Part shown: positions 28,209 through 38,244 of the stretch, piece after piece
Layout: each line of letters starts with the position of its first letter
Numbering within the stretch: the stretch's first letter is position 1
Assembly (NCBI RefSeq): GCF_023703465.1
Contig: NZ_JAMQGP010000001.1
Span: forward strand, 868,001 to 932,000
Origin: Echinimonas agarilytica
GTDB taxonomy: Bacteria > Pseudomonadota > Gammaproteobacteria > Enterobacterales > Neiellaceae
DNA: 64,000 nt
Direction: 5' to 3'
Made by a program: the position numbers and the translations under genes
Notes under the pieces: model-generated
What the model was told of the DNA's origin: nothing
Databases searched by the model: none
The model's input: the letters and a program-made list of their open reading frames with translations, nothing else

Positions 28209-28991
28209 ATGGAGAACAGGGTGACCGACGGAGCCGATGAAGCCCGCAGTCTTCCTGAATGGGAGTTTTGGTTTGGTGTGGCATTTTTTATCGCCACATT
28301 AGTCGGCATGATGTATTTAGTGTACGGCGCAGTATTTGTATGGAATGACCGAGGCGCGTTGCCGGTTCAGAGTTTGCAAATTCATGGCGAACGGCGATTT
28401 GTAACCGACGACATGGTCCGCCAGAAGTTGTTGGCCAATGGACCACTACCAAGTTTAACCAGCTTGGATGTGAATTGGGTTCGGCAAACCCTTGTTGAGT
28501 TGCCGTGGATTAAACATGTGTCGATTCGCAAAGAGTGGCCGGATCAACTGGATGTGCATGTAGTGGAGTTTGTGCCCGTAGCGCGTTGGCAACAGCATCG
28601 GTTGGTGACTCAGGGCGGCGACTTATTTGAAGTGCCAGATACGTCTTTGGTGTCTGAGCTACCTCATGTAGACGCGTCTGATGGCTTGGTTGATGATGCG
28701 CTAAAGATGCTGGCTCAAGCGAAAAGCTTGACCGAAGACACCGAGCTTCAAATCGCCAGTATGGTGATCACAGCACGGCACAGTTGGACCATTACACTGG
28801 CCAACGGCATAGAATTGAGACTGGGAAGAGAGCAAGCGTTGTTGCGTTTCAAGCGTTTTTTAATGCTCTTTCCTACGCTGCAATTAGAGCAGCAAGCGTT
28901 ACCCGAATATGTAGATTTAAGATATGACACAGGGGCAGCAGTGCGCTGGCCCATTAAAGATGAACAAGGGTTAACACCACCAAATGGCTAA
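28209..28991 (+). CDS. ftsQ: Cell division protein FtsQ
   Basis: Bitopic member of the FtsQLB complex. The open frame extends back into ddl to 28158, but ATG 28209 directly follows the ddl stop (260 residues); GTG 28221 has a better-spaced GGAG and is an equally possible start. Order: acidic cytoplasmic tail, membrane segment at about residues 22-42, POTRA domain (LQIHGERRFVTDDMV onwards) and a beta domain. Overlaps ftsA by 8 bp. Confidence 0.93.
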   Translation: MENRVTDGADEARSLPEWEFWFGVAFFIATLVGMMYLVYGAVFVWNDRGALPVQSLQIHGERRFVTDDMVRQKLLANGPLPSLTSLDVNWVRQTLVELPWIKHVSIRKEWPDQLDVHVVEFVPVARWQQHRLVTQGGDLFEVPDTSLVSELPHVDASDGLVDDALKMLAQAKSLTEDTELQIASMVITARHSWTITLANGIELRLGREQALLRFKRFLMLFPTLQLEQQALPEYVDLRYDTGAAVRWPIKDEQGLTPPNG

Positions 28992-30219
28992 AAGTAACGA
29001 ACGCAAGCTCATTGTTGGATTGGATATCGGCACATCGCAGGTGACTGCGCTGGTTGGCGAAATCCTGATGGACGACAAGCTCAGCATTATTGGCGTGGGT
29101 AATCACGCAGCACGCGGCATGGATAAAGGCGGGGTTAATGATCTCGACTCGATTTGTCGTTGCGTTCAACGTGCGGTTCAAGAAGCGGAATTGATGGCAG
29201 ATTGTCAGATATCATCTGTTTATTTGGGCATTTCAGGACGTCACATTAGCTGCCAGAACGAAAATGGCATGGTGTCGATTAATGGCCAGGAAGTCACACA
29301 GGATGATGTCGACAACGTCATCCATACAGCAAAATCGATTCCTATTTCGGACGAACGACGTTTGTTGCATGTATTGCCGCAGGAGTTTTCAATTGATTGC
29401 CAAGAGGACATCAAAAGCCCTATTGGTATGAATGGCATGCGTATGGAAGCCAAGGTGCACTTGATTACGTGCGCCAATGATATGGCACGCAATATTGAAA
29501 AGGTTGTAGAACGCTGCGGACTCAACGTCGACAAATTGATCTTCTCGACCCTAGCGTCAGGCTATTCAGTACTGACCGAAGATGAAAAAGAATTAGGTGT
29601 TTGCGTGGTCGATATGGGCGGCGGAACCATTGATTTAGTGGTTTATGTGAATGGCGCAATTCGTCATACCGCAGTGATACCTGTAGCGGGTAATCAGGTG
29701 ACGAGTGATATTGCCAAGATCTTCCGTACTCCGCTAAATCACGCTGAAGAAATTAAGGTTCAATACGCATGTGCACAGCGTCAGTTAGTGAACATGCAAG
29801 ACACCATTGAAGTGGCAAGTGTAGGTGGACGTCCAGCACGTACCATGTCTCGCCACACATTGGCTGAAGTGGTGGAACCTCGATACCACGAGTTGTTTGA
29901 GTTGGTGTTGGAAGAGTTGAAAGGATCTGGGTTGGCTGATCAGGTTGCCGCGGGCGTAGTGTTGACCGGCGGAACTGCAAAAATGGAAGGCGCTACTGAG
30001 TTAGCGGAAGATATTTTTCAGATGCCAGTGCGGTTAGGACAACCGCAAGAAGTAAAAGGATTGTATGACTATGTGAGTGATCCTGGCTATGCCACTGCAG
30101 TTGGCCTATTGCATTACGGTATGGAAGATGTACAGGGTAATACGCGAGAGCGCACGAGCACAGAACGGGTAGCGTCACTTGGAACCCGCCTATATGGCTG
30201 GTTTAAGGGCGAATTTTAG
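28984..30219 (+). CDS. ftsA: Cell division protein FtsA
   Basis: Actin-like ATPase that tethers FtsZ to the membrane. 411 residues with phosphate-1 motif VGLDIGTSQV (about 12-21), phosphate-2 VDMGGGTIDL and adenosine motif LTGGTAKMEG. The C-terminal amphipathic helix (LGTRLYGWFKGEF) is the membrane-targeting sequence. ftsZ follows after 35 bp. Confidence 0.97.
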   Translation: MAKSNERKLIVGLDIGTSQVTALVGEILMDDKLSIIGVGNHAARGMDKGGVNDLDSICRCVQRAVQEAELMADCQISSVYLGISGRHISCQNENGMVSINGQEVTQDDVDNVIHTAKSIPISDERRLLHVLPQEFSIDCQEDIKSPIGMNGMRMEAKVHLITCANDMARNIEKVVERCGLNVDKLIFSTLASGYSVLTEDEKELGVCVVDMGGGTIDLVVYVNGAIRHTAVIPVAGNQVTSDIAKIFRTPLNHAEEIKVQYACAQRQLVNMQDTIEVASVGGRPARTMSRHTLAEVVEPRYHELFELVLEELKGSGLADQVAAGVVLTGGTAKMEGATELAEDIFQMPVRLGQPQEVKGLYDYVSDPGYATAVGLLHYGMEDVQGNTRERTSTERVASLGTRLYGWFKGEF

Positions 30220-30254
30220 TATAGGGTGAGAACGTTAAAGACGGAGAGTCTGTC

Positions 30255-31418
30255 ATGTTTGAGATTATGGAAAGCCATACTGACGAAGCGGTAATTAAAG
30301 TTATCGGCGTTGGTGGAGGCGGCGGAAACGCCATTGAGCATATGGTGCTAAATAGCATCGAGGGAGTAGAATTCCTTGTTGCGAATACCGATGCCCAAGC
30401 ACTGCGAAAGTCTAGTGCGGGCAACAAAATTCAACTGGGCGGCAACATCACCAAAGGTTTAGGTGCGGGTGCAAACCCAGAAGTCGGTCGTCAGTCGGCA
30501 ATGGAAGATCGCGAAGCCATCCAACAAGCGTTGGAAGGGGCCGATATGATTTTCATTGCTGGTGGTATGGGCGGTGGCACGGGTACAGGGGCAGCTCCAG
30601 TGGTTGCCGAGATTGCTCGTGAACTTGGAATCCTGACGGTAGCAGTGGTTACTAAACCATTCCCGTTTGAAGGTAAGAAACGCATGAACTTTGCGGCTCA
30701 AGGTATTGATGAGCTGGCAAAACATGTTGACTCACTGATTACGATTCCAAACGAAAAATTAATGAAGGTTCTAGGCCCTGGCACATCTTTGTTAGAAGCA
30801 TTTAAAGCTGCAAACAACGTTTTATATGGTTCGGTTCAAGGCATTGCAGAGCTTATTACTCGTTCAGGTTTGATTAACGTCGATTTTGCTGACGTCAAAA
30901 CAGTCATGTCTGAAATGGGCACTGCCATGATGGGCACCGGTGTTGCGACTGGCCCTGACCGTGCTCAAGAAGCGGCTGAGTTAGCGATTGCTTCACCTTT
31001 ACTGGAAGATGTTGATTTAGCAGGTGCCCGCGGCATTCTGGTGAATATTACTGCTGGTTTAGATATTACGATTGAAGAGTTCGACACTGTGGGTAATTCG
31101 GTGAAGGCATTTTCTTCAGACAACGCGACGGTTGTTGTGGGTGCGGTTATTGACCCAGAAATGACTGATGAGCTTCGTGTGACCGTTGTTGCAACGGGCA
31201 TAGGGGCAGAGCGCAAGCCTGATATTACCTTGGTTGAACCTGCTGCTGAAACATCACTTGATGTGCCAACCATGCGTCCACAAGCTCCTCGTACTCCGAG
31301 TGGTTCAAGTGGGTTCGCAGGCGCGGCTACAAGTAATGCAGCGGAAGCTGAAATGCCGGCACACAATGATGAAACATTGTTAGATATTCCAGCATTTTTG
31401 CGTAAGCAAGCGGATTAA
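30255..31418 (+). CDS. ftsZ: Cell division GTPase FtsZ
   Basis: Tubulin homologue that forms the Z ring. 387 residues with the tubulin signature GGGTGTG at 106-112, the T7-loop region NVDFADVK, a linker of about 60 residues rich in Pro, Ala and Ser, and the conserved C-terminal peptide DIPAFLRKQ that binds FtsA, ZipA and ZapD (zapD is encoded at 37468-38211). Confidence 0.98.
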   Translation: MFEIMESHTDEAVIKVIGVGGGGGNAIEHMVLNSIEGVEFLVANTDAQALRKSSAGNKIQLGGNITKGLGAGANPEVGRQSAMEDREAIQQALEGADMIFIAGGMGGGTGTGAAPVVAEIARELGILTVAVVTKPFPFEGKKRMNFAAQGIDELAKHVDSLITIPNEKLMKVLGPGTSLLEAFKAANNVLYGSVQGIAELITRSGLINVDFADVKTVMSEMGTAMMGTGVATGPDRAQEAAELAIASPLLEDVDLAGARGILVNITAGLDITIEEFDTVGNSVKAFSSDNATVVVGAVIDPEMTDELRVTVVATGIGAERKPDITLVEPAAETSLDVPTMRPQAPRTPSGSSGFAGAATSNAAEAEMPAHNDETLLDIPAFLRKQAD

Positions 31419-31455
31419 TACGCCGAAGTTGAAGTTGTTTGTTATTTGACCGATT

Positions 31456-31484
31456 TTGTGCAATGGTACAAATTCTGGTAGAAT
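31456..31484 (+). promoter_or_regulatory. lpxC promoter
   Basis: TTGTGC (31456-31461), a 17-bp spacer, then TAGAAT (31479-31484) preceded by TGG, an extended -10. It lies in the ftsZ-lpxC gap about 50 bp before the lpxC start, giving lpxC transcription independent of the division cluster. Confidence 0.7.
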
Positions 31485-31533
31485 ACCCGCCCTTCGGCAG
31501 TTATTAGTGGTAAAAGTGGAGTCTATACAGCCT

Positions 31534-32442
31534 ATGATTAGACAGCGCACACTCAAGCAAGTGATTGAAGCAGTTGGAATTGGTTTGCATTCTGGTAACA
31601 AAGTGCAGCTCGTTTTACGCCCTGCTCCAGCAAACACTGGAATTGTGTTCCGACGCACAGATCTTGAGCCAGTTGTGGATATTCCCGCACGAGCAGAACT
31701 TGTTCGTGAAACCACCCTGTGTACAGCTCTCGTTACAGATGAAGGCGTTCGTATATCGACCGTCGAACATTTGATGGCGGCATTAGCTGGCATGGGTATC
31801 GATAACGCAATCGTTGAAGTCGATGCGCCAGAGATACCTATTATGGACGGTAGTGCTAGTCCATTTGTATATCTGTTGCAGCAAGCGGGCATTGAAGAAC
31901 AACAGGCATCGAAGCGTTTTATTCGCATCACCAAAACCATTCGTATTGAAGATGGCGATAAATGGGCCGAGTTCTCACCCTATAACGGCTTCCGTATCGA
32001 TTTCTCCATCGACTTTGCACACCCTGCAATCGACTCAGACACTCAACATAAAGAGTTGGATTTGTCGGCTTGTAACTTTGTGCAAGAAATTTCGCGAGCT
32101 CGTACGTTTGGTTTTATGCGTGATATTGAGTATCTCCAAGCCAATAATTTGGCCTTGGGAGGCAGTCTCGACAACGCGATTGTCCTCGATGAATACAAAA
32201 TTTTAAACGATGGCGGATTACGTTATCGTGACGAATTTGTGAAGCACAAAATACTCGATGCCATTGGTGATTTGTACATGGCTGGCCACAGCATTGTAGG
32301 TGAAGTAAAAGCCTATAAATCAGGCCATGCTTTGAACAACATGTTGATCCGTGAATTACTTGCTCATCCCGAGGCCTGGGAGTACGTGAGTTACGAACAA
32401 CAAGATTCACCCATCAGTTATCAAGTGCCAAGCTTGGCATAA
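31534..32442 (+). CDS. lpxC: UDP-3-O-acyl-N-acetylglucosamine deacetylase
   Basis: Zinc enzyme catalysing the committed step of lipid A synthesis. From ATG 31534 the product is 302 residues (E. coli 305), and the zinc ligands fall at H79, H238 and D242 with the active-site H265, the same numbers as in E. coli. That agreement is the reason for rejecting the longer frame from 31456, which would also include the promoter. A terminator follows 20 bp after the stop. Confidence 0.97.
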   Translation: MIRQRTLKQVIEAVGIGLHSGNKVQLVLRPAPANTGIVFRRTDLEPVVDIPARAELVRETTLCTALVTDEGVRISTVEHLMAALAGMGIDNAIVEVDAPEIPIMDGSASPFVYLLQQAGIEEQQASKRFIRITKTIRIEDGDKWAEFSPYNGFRIDFSIDFAHPAIDSDTQHKELDLSACNFVQEISRARTFGFMRDIEYLQANNLALGGSLDNAIVLDEYKILNDGGLRYRDEFVKHKILDAIGDLYMAGHSIVGEVKAYKSGHALNNMLIRELLAHPEAWEYVSYEQQDSPISYQVPSLA

Positions 32443-32463
32443 ATACCTGGTCAACTTAAAATG

Positions 32464-32496
32464 ACAAAACCAGCGTTATGCTGGTTTTGTTTTTTC
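32464..32496. terminator. Bidirectional terminator shared by lpxC and dciA
   Basis: An 11-bp perfect stem, 32464-32474 with 32480-32490, and loop GTTAT; it is followed by a T-run on the plus strand and a T-rich stretch on the minus strand. The dciA stop codon (32476-32478) lies in the loop. Confidence 0.88.
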
Positions 32497-32940
32497 ATGT
32501 TCAGCAAGTTTTAGTAGTTTAGATTTTAGCGGCTCTGGTACACGCTCAGCTAAATCTCTTAAGTCTGAAGCCGACTGTTGAGTGATTTCTCGATTTACGA
32601 CATACCCTGAATCGGAGACTGCTTTAGCTTGAGAGTGTTTCGGGGAAACTTTGCTTTCGATTTGAGAAAGTGAAAGCATTCCTTGTTGTCTGAGTGTGGT
32701 GACAATTGCGTTTCTGTGCATATTCAAACGCCATTGCCATACCGGGTTGTCAACTTCAAGAGTCAGTATGCCGTGGTGCATACTAATCACTTGGCAATGC
32801 GGTGCAAGCTCATCATCGAGTGCTTTACGGACTCGATTTTGTAGTTGCTGCAGTTGACGCGAGCGAACAAATAGCTGTCCGATTTGTTGCGGACTATTTT
32901 GCAGTAATTCATCGACTGCGATAGGTTTAAAACGACGCAT
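32476..32940 (-). CDS. dciA: DciA-type (DUF721) helicase-loading protein
   Basis: DciA is the ancestral replicative helicase (DnaB) operator in bacteria that lack phage-derived DnaC. The 154-residue product fits the DUF721 pattern: N-terminal domain with LLQNSPQQIGQLF and LTLEVDNPVWQWRLNMHR, then a charged, less ordered C-terminus. The position next to lpxC and secA is common for this family in gammaproteobacteria. Its ATG is only 20 bp from the divergent M23 peptidase ATG, and no clear ribosome-binding site precedes it. The function comes from the family. Confidence 0.85.
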   Translation of the reverse strand: MRRFKPIAVDELLQNSPQQIGQLFVRSRQLQQLQNRVRKALDDELAPHCQVISMHHGILTLEVDNPVWQWRLNMHRNAIVTTLRQQGMLSLSQIESKVSPKHSQAKAVSDSGYVVNREITQQSASDLRDLAERVPEPLKSKLLKLAEHEKTKPA

Positions 32941-32960
32941 TGGAATAAAAGACGTAACTT

Positions 32961-33908
32961 ATGAGTCAGACAAAAGTCATTGTATCCTTCAATCTCGGCA
33001 GGAAGCTAGTTAAATGGCAACTTCCTGTGGTGGGGTTGTTGTTTGGCTTTCTGACGCTTATTGCGTTTCTGATTGCACCATGGTGGTTGTCTCCTTACCT
33101 TGTAAAGCCCGTTCAATTCAAGCATCAGATCCAACACGCTATCTCGCAAACTCAACTTGAGTCGGAACGCATCGAAGCGCTGCGAAACAATATTCACGCT
33201 CAGGTGGCCATTGTTGCAAGCCGCATTGGAACGCTTCAAGCCAAATCATCTCAACTAGATTTACTGAGTGAACAGCTAGCGCAAGTGGCCAATGTGGATC
33301 AGCAGGAGTTTATTGTTGCCACCGTCAGTGATGCACAAGAACTCCCTCTAGACTCTGCGGGTGGCCCGCTGACAGAAGATTCAACCTTAAGTACAGAAGA
33401 ACTTGTCGAGTTGTTGGTAAAACTCGATCATGTTGTAGCAAATTATGATGATAAACAAAGACAGCTCGAACTTTTATCGGTACTAATACAGCAGTCTGAT
33501 GTGGCAGATGCAAGTTGGCTTTCCGGTCGTCCGGTTAGGTCTGGCGCTTTGTCATCAGGGTTTGGGGTGCGAAAAGATCCAATTACAGGTCGTCGCGCAA
33601 GTCATTGGGGTGTCGATTTTGCTGGCCGTACAGGTGATGATGTATTGGTCACAGCCGCGGGTGTTGTGACTTGGGCCGGATACCACTCGGGTTACGGTAA
33701 TATGGTTGAAGTGAGCCACGGGGGGGGGTATACCACACGCTATGGTCACAACGACAAATTATCGGTAAGTGTTGGAAATGTTGTCACAAAAGGTGATGTC
33801 ATTGCTTCAATGGGCAGCACGGGGCGCTCAACTGGGCCTCATGTTCACTACGAAGTTTTGAAAAATGGCCGGCAGGTCAACCCTTCTCCCTTTATTTTTC
33901 GAAAATAG
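32961..33908 (+). CDS. M23 family metallopeptidase (LytM domain), membrane anchored
   Basis: Predicted periplasmic peptidoglycan endopeptidase or a regulator of one. In 315 residues: one membrane segment at about 22-45, a helical coiled-coil-like region (about 60-175), then a LytM domain from about 195 with SHWGVDFAG, YGHN and HVHYEV, which supply the H, D and HxH zinc-ligand pattern of active M23 enzymes. It occupies the place of secM in E. coli, between lpxC/dciA and secA. Confidence 0.9.
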   Translation: MSQTKVIVSFNLGRKLVKWQLPVVGLLFGFLTLIAFLIAPWWLSPYLVKPVQFKHQIQHAISQTQLESERIEALRNNIHAQVAIVASRIGTLQAKSSQLDLLSEQLAQVANVDQQEFIVATVSDAQELPLDSAGGPLTEDSTLSTEELVELLVKLDHVVANYDDKQRQLELLSVLIQQSDVADASWLSGRPVRSGALSSGFGVRKDPITGRRASHWGVDFAGRTGDDVLVTAAGVVTWAGYHSGYGNMVEVSHGGGYTTRYGHNDKLSVSVGNVVTKGDVIASMGSTGRSTGPHVHYEVLKNGRQVNPSPFIFRK

Positions 33909-34041
33909 ACCCAATATCAGACTTTACCTGTAGAGAAGATCCGTTCATCATGCTGGGTCATCAGAATACGTGCAGCTAACTCGAGCATCACATTCCGTTC
34001 AACGTTGATGCCAGTTTAAAACGAAAATAATTAGGCAAGCC

Positions 34042-36744
34042 ATGTTTGTAAAATTAATGACCTCTTTGTTTGGTAGCAAGAATGACCGAACGTTAAAAAA
34101 ATTGCGCAAAGTCGCAGCCAAAGTCAATGCTATCGAATCAGACTTTGAAGGTCTTTCAGACGATGAACTCAAGCAGAAGACTCAAGAGTTCCGAGACCGC
34201 CTAGAGGGCGGAGAAACGCTTGAGGCGATTCTTCCAGAAGCTTTTGCAACAGTCCGCGAATCCAGTAAACGCGTATTTGGTATGCGTCATTTTGATGTGC
34301 AGCTGATTGGCGGCATGGTACTCAATAACTGTTCTATCGCAGAGATGAGAACAGGTGAAGGTAAAACTCTCACCGCGACGTTAGCTGCCTACTTGAACGG
34401 TTTGACAGGGAAAGGTGTTCACGTCATCACAGTGAACGATTATCTGGCAAAGCGCGATGCTGAATGGAACACACCTCTTTTCGAATTCTTAGGCATGACC
34501 GTTGGCATTAACTTGTCGGGAATCCCGCAAGAAGCCAAAAAAGCGGCATACAATTCTGACATTACCTACGGAACCAATAACGAATTTGGTTTCGACTATC
34601 TTCGCGACAACATGGCGTTCCGTCCTGAAGATCGAGTGCAGCGACCTTTGTTTTTTGCTGTGATCGATGAGGTTGATTCGATTTTGATCGATGAAGCTCG
34701 CACGCCTCTGATTATTTCAGGGCCAGCGGAAGACAGCTCTGAGTCGTATAAAAAAATTGATGTGCTGATTCCGAAGCTCGAAAAAGCTGAAGCTGATGAT
34801 TCAGAAGACGAGCGCGCGGTAGGTGACTTTACGGTTGATGAAAAAGGCCGCCAAGTTCACTTAACTGAACAAGGCCAAGAACATATTGAACGCTTGTTGT
34901 CTGAAAATGGCATGTTGGCCGAGGGCGAATCACTCTATGATGCGGCCAATATTGGCTTGTTGCATCACGTGAACGCAGCCCTTCGTGCTCATTCCTTGTT
35001 TAAGAAAGATGTAGATTACATTGTTGCAGACAATGAAATTGTGATTGTTGATGAGCACACTGGCCGAACCATGCCGGGGCGTCGCTGGTCTGAAGGTTTA
35101 CACCAAGCGGTTGAGGCCAAAGAAGGTGTGAACATTCAAAATGAAAACCAGACACTCGCATCCATCACATTCCAGAACTACTTCCGCTTATACAGCAAAC
35201 TATCCGGTATGACCGGTACTGCTGATACCGAAGCATTTGAATTCCAAAGCATCTATGGGCTCGATACGGTGGTGATTCCAACCAACCGCCCAATGGTTCG
35301 TGATGACATGGCCGATCAGGTTTACCTGACCGCCGAAGAAAAATACATCGCCATTGCGGAGGACATTAAAGTCCAAACCGAAAAAGGGCGTCCGGTATTG
35401 GTAGGTACGATTACCATCGAAACCTCAGAGCTACTGTCTAGTTTGCTCAAGAAAGCCAAAATCAAGCACAACGTATTGAACGCCAAATTCCATGAGCGAG
35501 AAGCCGAAATTGTTGCTGAAGCAGGCCGTTCTAGCGCGGTCACGATTGCAACGAACATGGCCGGTCGTGGTACTGATATTGTGTTGGGAGGGAGTTGGCA
35601 GTCAGAAATAGATGCGCTTGATGAACCGACCGAAGAACAAATCGCAACAATCAAAACTGATTGGCAGGTCCGCCATGATGCGGTGATTGCAGCAGGTGGT
35701 TTACATATCATTGGTACAGAGCGTCACGAATCTCGCCGTATTGATAATCAGTTGCGGGGCCGTTCGGGACGTCAGGGTGATCCAGGTGCTTCTCGCTTCT
35801 ATCTATCATTGGAAGATCCACTGATGCGTATTTTCGCATCCGATCGCATGGGTTCCATGATGAAGAAGCTCGGCATGGAAAAAGGCGAGGCGATTGAGCA
35901 CCCTTGGCTGAGCAAAGCTATTGAGAATGCACAGCGTAAAGTTGAAGCTCGTAACTTCGATATGCGTAAGCAGTTGCTTGAATATGATGATGTTGCCAAT
36001 GACCAACGTAAGGTGATTTACTCGCAACGTAATGAACTGATGGACGCAGAAGACATTAAAGATGCTGTTGCAAATATTCGCACCGATGTGGTCGATGGCA
36101 TTATTAGCCAATACATTCCTAACCAGTCGTTAGAAGAAATGTGGGATGTTGCAGGCCTTGAAGAGCGCTTGAAATCTGATTTTGCGCTGGAAATACCCAT
36201 TCAGCAGTGGCTTAACGATGAAGATGATTTGCACGAAGAAGGTGTTCGTGAGCGTATTCATGGTGGCTTCATTGAAGCTTACAAACTCAAAGAAGAAATG
36301 GTAGGTGAACAAGTTGTTCGAAACTTTGAAAAAGCCATTATGCTGCAAAGTCTCGATAGCCATTGGAAAGATCACTTAGCGGCGATGGATCATTTGCGTC
36401 AAGGTATTCATTTGCGAGGTTATGCGCAGAAGAATCCGAAGCAGGAATATAAGCGCGAATCCTTTGCTTTATTCGGCGATATGCTTGATGCCTTGAAAGT
36501 TGACGTGATTTCTATCTTGAGCAGAGTACGTGTGCAAGCTCAGGAAGATGTTGAAAAAGTTGAAGAGCAACGCCGACAGCAGCAAGAAGCTACGCCTAAG
36601 ACGTATCAAGGTTCTTCTGAAGCCAGTGAACAAGCTAAACCTAAACAAGGCACGATTCGCGACGAGCCTAAAGTGGGCCGTAATGAACCTTGCCCTTGTG
36701 GTTCTGGCAAGAAGTACAAGCAATGTCACGGTAAGTTGTCGTAA
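34042..36744 (+). CDS. secA: Preprotein translocase ATPase SecA
   Basis: Motor that drives unfolded proteins through SecYEG. 900 residues with Walker A MRTGEGKT at 102-109, the [12 protein letters not shown] Walker B region, motif [15 protein letters not shown] and the C-terminal zinc-binding [14 protein letters not shown]. No SecM-type arrest peptide gene precedes it; 133 bp lie between the M23 gene and secA, without a clear promoter. Confidence 0.98.
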   Translation: MFVKLMTSLFGSKNDRTLKKLRKVAAKVNAIESDFEGLSDDELKQKTQEFRDRLEGGETLEAILPEAFATVRESSKRVFGMRHFDVQLIGGMVLNNCSIAEMRTGEGKTLTATLAAYLNGLTGKGVHVITVNDYLAKRDAEWNTPLFEFLGMTVGINLSGIPQEAKKAAYNSDITYGTNNEFGFDYLRDNMAFRPEDRVQRPLFFAVIDEVDSILIDEARTPLIISGPAEDSSESYKKIDVLIPKLEKAEADDSEDERAVGDFTVDEKGRQVHLTEQGQEHIERLLSENGMLAEGESLYDAANIGLLHHVNAALRAHSLFKKDVDYIVADNEIVIVDEHTGRTMPGRRWSEGLHQAVEAKEGVNIQNENQTLASITFQNYFRLYSKLSGMTGTADTEAFEFQSIYGLDTVVIPTNRPMVRDDMADQVYLTAEEKYIAIAEDIKVQTEKGRPVLVGTITIETSELLSSLLKKAKIKHNVLNAKFHEREAEIVAEAGRSSAVTIATNMAGRGTDIVLGGSWQSEIDALDEPTEEQIATIKTDWQVRHDAVIAAGGLHIIGTERHESRRIDNQLRGRSGRQGDPGASRFYLSLEDPLMRIFASDRMGSMMKKLGMEKGEAIEHPWLSKAIENAQRKVEARNFDMRKQLLEYDDVANDQRKVIYSQRNELMDAEDIKDAVANIRTDVVDGIISQYIPNQSLEEMWDVAGLEERLKSDFALEIPIQQWLNDEDDLHEEGVRERIHGGFIEAYKLKEEMVGEQVVRNFEKAIMLQSLDSHWKDHLAAMDHLRQGIHLRGYAQKNPKQEYKRESFALFGDMLDALKVDVISILSRVRVQAQEDVEKVEEQRRQQQEATPKTYQGSSEASEQAKPKQGTIRDEPKVGRNEPCPCGSGKKYKQCHGKLS

Positions 36745-36747
36745 CCG

Positions 36748-37146
36748 ATGAAAGTTGTTCATGTTGCGGTGGGTGTGATTGAGCGCGACCGCAACATATT
36801 TATTACTCGCAGAGCAAGTCACCAGCATCAAGGTGGCAAGTGGGAATTTCCGGGTGGTAAATGTGAAGGGGCTGAAACTGTGCTTCAAGCTCTTAGCCGA
36901 GAGCTTCATGAAGAAATAGGTATTGAGTGCCATTCGTTCCAGCCGCTGGTTGTGATCCAACATGACTATGGCGATAAACAAGTGAAGCTCGATACTCATT
37001 GGGTGCGCGACTTTGCCGGTGAACCAACGGGTTTAGAAGGGCAGGAAGGGCGCTGGGTGGCTGTAGAAGAGCTTTCTAGCTATGAGTTCCCTGAAGCTAA
37101 CGAAGAGATACTCAAGCGCGTAGTGAGTGATTTGAGCTCGTTGTAA
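36748..37146 (+). CDS. mutT: 8-oxo-dGTP diphosphatase MutT
   Basis: Cleans oxidised guanine nucleotides from the pool. The 132-residue protein has a complete Nudix box, GKCEGAE then RELHEEIGI, in residues about 38-60. It follows secA by 3 bp, the E. coli order, and is followed by a terminator. Confidence 0.94.
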   Translation: MKVVHVAVGVIERDRNIFITRRASHQHQGGKWEFPGGKCEGAETVLQALSRELHEEIGIECHSFQPLVVIQHDYGDKQVKLDTHWVRDFAGEPTGLEGQEGRWVAVEELSSYEFPEANEEILKRVVSDLSSL

Positions 37147-37180
37147 GAGCTGCCGAAAGAATGGGTTTATATAAGTATCA

Positions 37181-37209
37181 AAAAGGCAGCGTGAATACGC
37201 TGCTTTTTT
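37181..37209 (+). terminator. Terminator after secA-mutT
   Basis: GCAGCG (37186-37191), loop TGAATA, CGCTGC (37198-37203), then T6; the A4 on the left extends the stem and may let it act on the opposing yacG side too. Confidence 0.85.
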
Positions 37210-37239
37210 GTTAGAACCCATAAACTATTTCGTCAAAGC

Positions 37240-37464
37240 TTAGTCTTGAGTAGGGTCTACCTGCATTTTCGCCATCAGCGCGAATAACTCCTCGTCGGTC
37301 ATGTTTTCCATTTGCGATGGGTCGGGCTTACCTGCGATTCGATTGTTCTCATCGGCCCACTCTCCCAAATCAATCAATTTGCAACGCTCGCTGCAAAATG
37401 GGCGGAATGTGTTGCTCGTTTGCCATACTACTTCGGTTTGGCAGCTGGGGCACTTCACCTTCAT
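37240..37464 (-). CDS. yacG: DNA gyrase inhibitor YacG
   Basis: Small zinc protein that inhibits gyrase in E. coli by binding GyrB. 74 residues with zinc ligands C5, C8, C24 and C28 and the family motif [10 protein letters not shown]. zapD lies 3 bp upstream and is cotranscribed. Confidence 0.94.
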   Translation of the reverse strand: MKVKCPSCQTEVVWQTSNTFRPFCSERCKLIDLGEWADENNRIAGKPDPSQMENMTDEELFALMAKMQVDPTQD

Positions 37465-37467
37465 AAA

Positions 37468-38211
37468 TCAACTCACTGATAACTTAAATTCGATGTCTTG
37501 ATCCACGCTGCTGCCTTGGCTATCTAAGCTCATAAAGCGCACTGTAAACCGATGTTTATTACCTGAAACGGTTGGGTAAACGCCCGTAACCGCTGGGCAG
37601 TCGATGCGCAATAACTGCAAATTTTCAGCGCTATCTTGATAAAAGCCTTTTTTCGCTATGGCGGGTCTAAATAGTTTGCCGTCGCGGACTAGCTGCATCA
37701 GTAGGGCAATCGAAACCCGTAAGGAGTCCAGAGTGCTGATCCAGCGATGCATGTCTGTTTGACGAGTTTCAGCGTCCAAGCCTATCCAGTGGTGTAGTTG
37801 CGGCACGTCGAAGCAGCAATTCCCTCCAGGAATGCTAAATCGTTGGCGAATGCCCGATAAAAAGCGATCGTCTTTCAGGCAATTCGCGAGTCGAACTTGC
37901 CCTCGTAATTCGCCGAGGCATTTTTGAATCGACTGATCGAGCTGTTTCAGCGCGGCTTGGTCGACATTGGGATATTGCGCCCACCGAGCGATTTCTTTTT
38001 GTTGAGATTCAAGATCTTTGATGAGATCTTGGCGGATGTCAGCCCGTTCAAGCACTTCGAGAATATCGAAGATTGATGAAAAGAAACTGAGCCCCGATTG
38101 TTCGGTATCGAATTCCATTGCTTGTATGCAGCGCTGAAAAAGCTGCTCAATACGCAAGTATGTACGAGATGATTCATTCAGGGGAAATTGATATATCAAG
38201 CTTTCAGACAT
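37468..38211 (-). CDS. zapD: Cell division protein ZapD
   Basis: Cytoplasmic protein that bundles FtsZ filaments through the FtsZ C-terminal peptide. The 247-residue product matches the family (E. coli 247) from its N-terminus (YQFPLNESSRTYLRIEQLF) through RFSIPGGNCCFDVP. coaE lies 33 bp upstream on the same strand. Confidence 0.94.
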   Translation of the reverse strand: MSESLIYQFPLNESSRTYLRIEQLFQRCIQAMEFDTEQSGLSFFSSIFDILEVLERADIRQDLIKDLESQQKEIARWAQYPNVDQAALKQLDQSIQKCLGELRGQVRLANCLKDDRFLSGIRQRFSIPGGNCCFDVPQLHHWIGLDAETRQTDMHRWISTLDSLRVSIALLMQLVRDGKLFRPAIAKKGFYQDSAENLQLLRIDCPAVTGVYPTVSGNKHRFTVRFMSLDSQGSSVDQDIEFKLSVS

Positions 38212-38244
38212 TCTTATTCCGTTTGGATGCGACAGACAAAGAGC

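Noticed and set aside
33909-34041. A secM gene before secA
   Set aside because: No open frame with signal sequence and arrest motif; the M23 gene fills the position.
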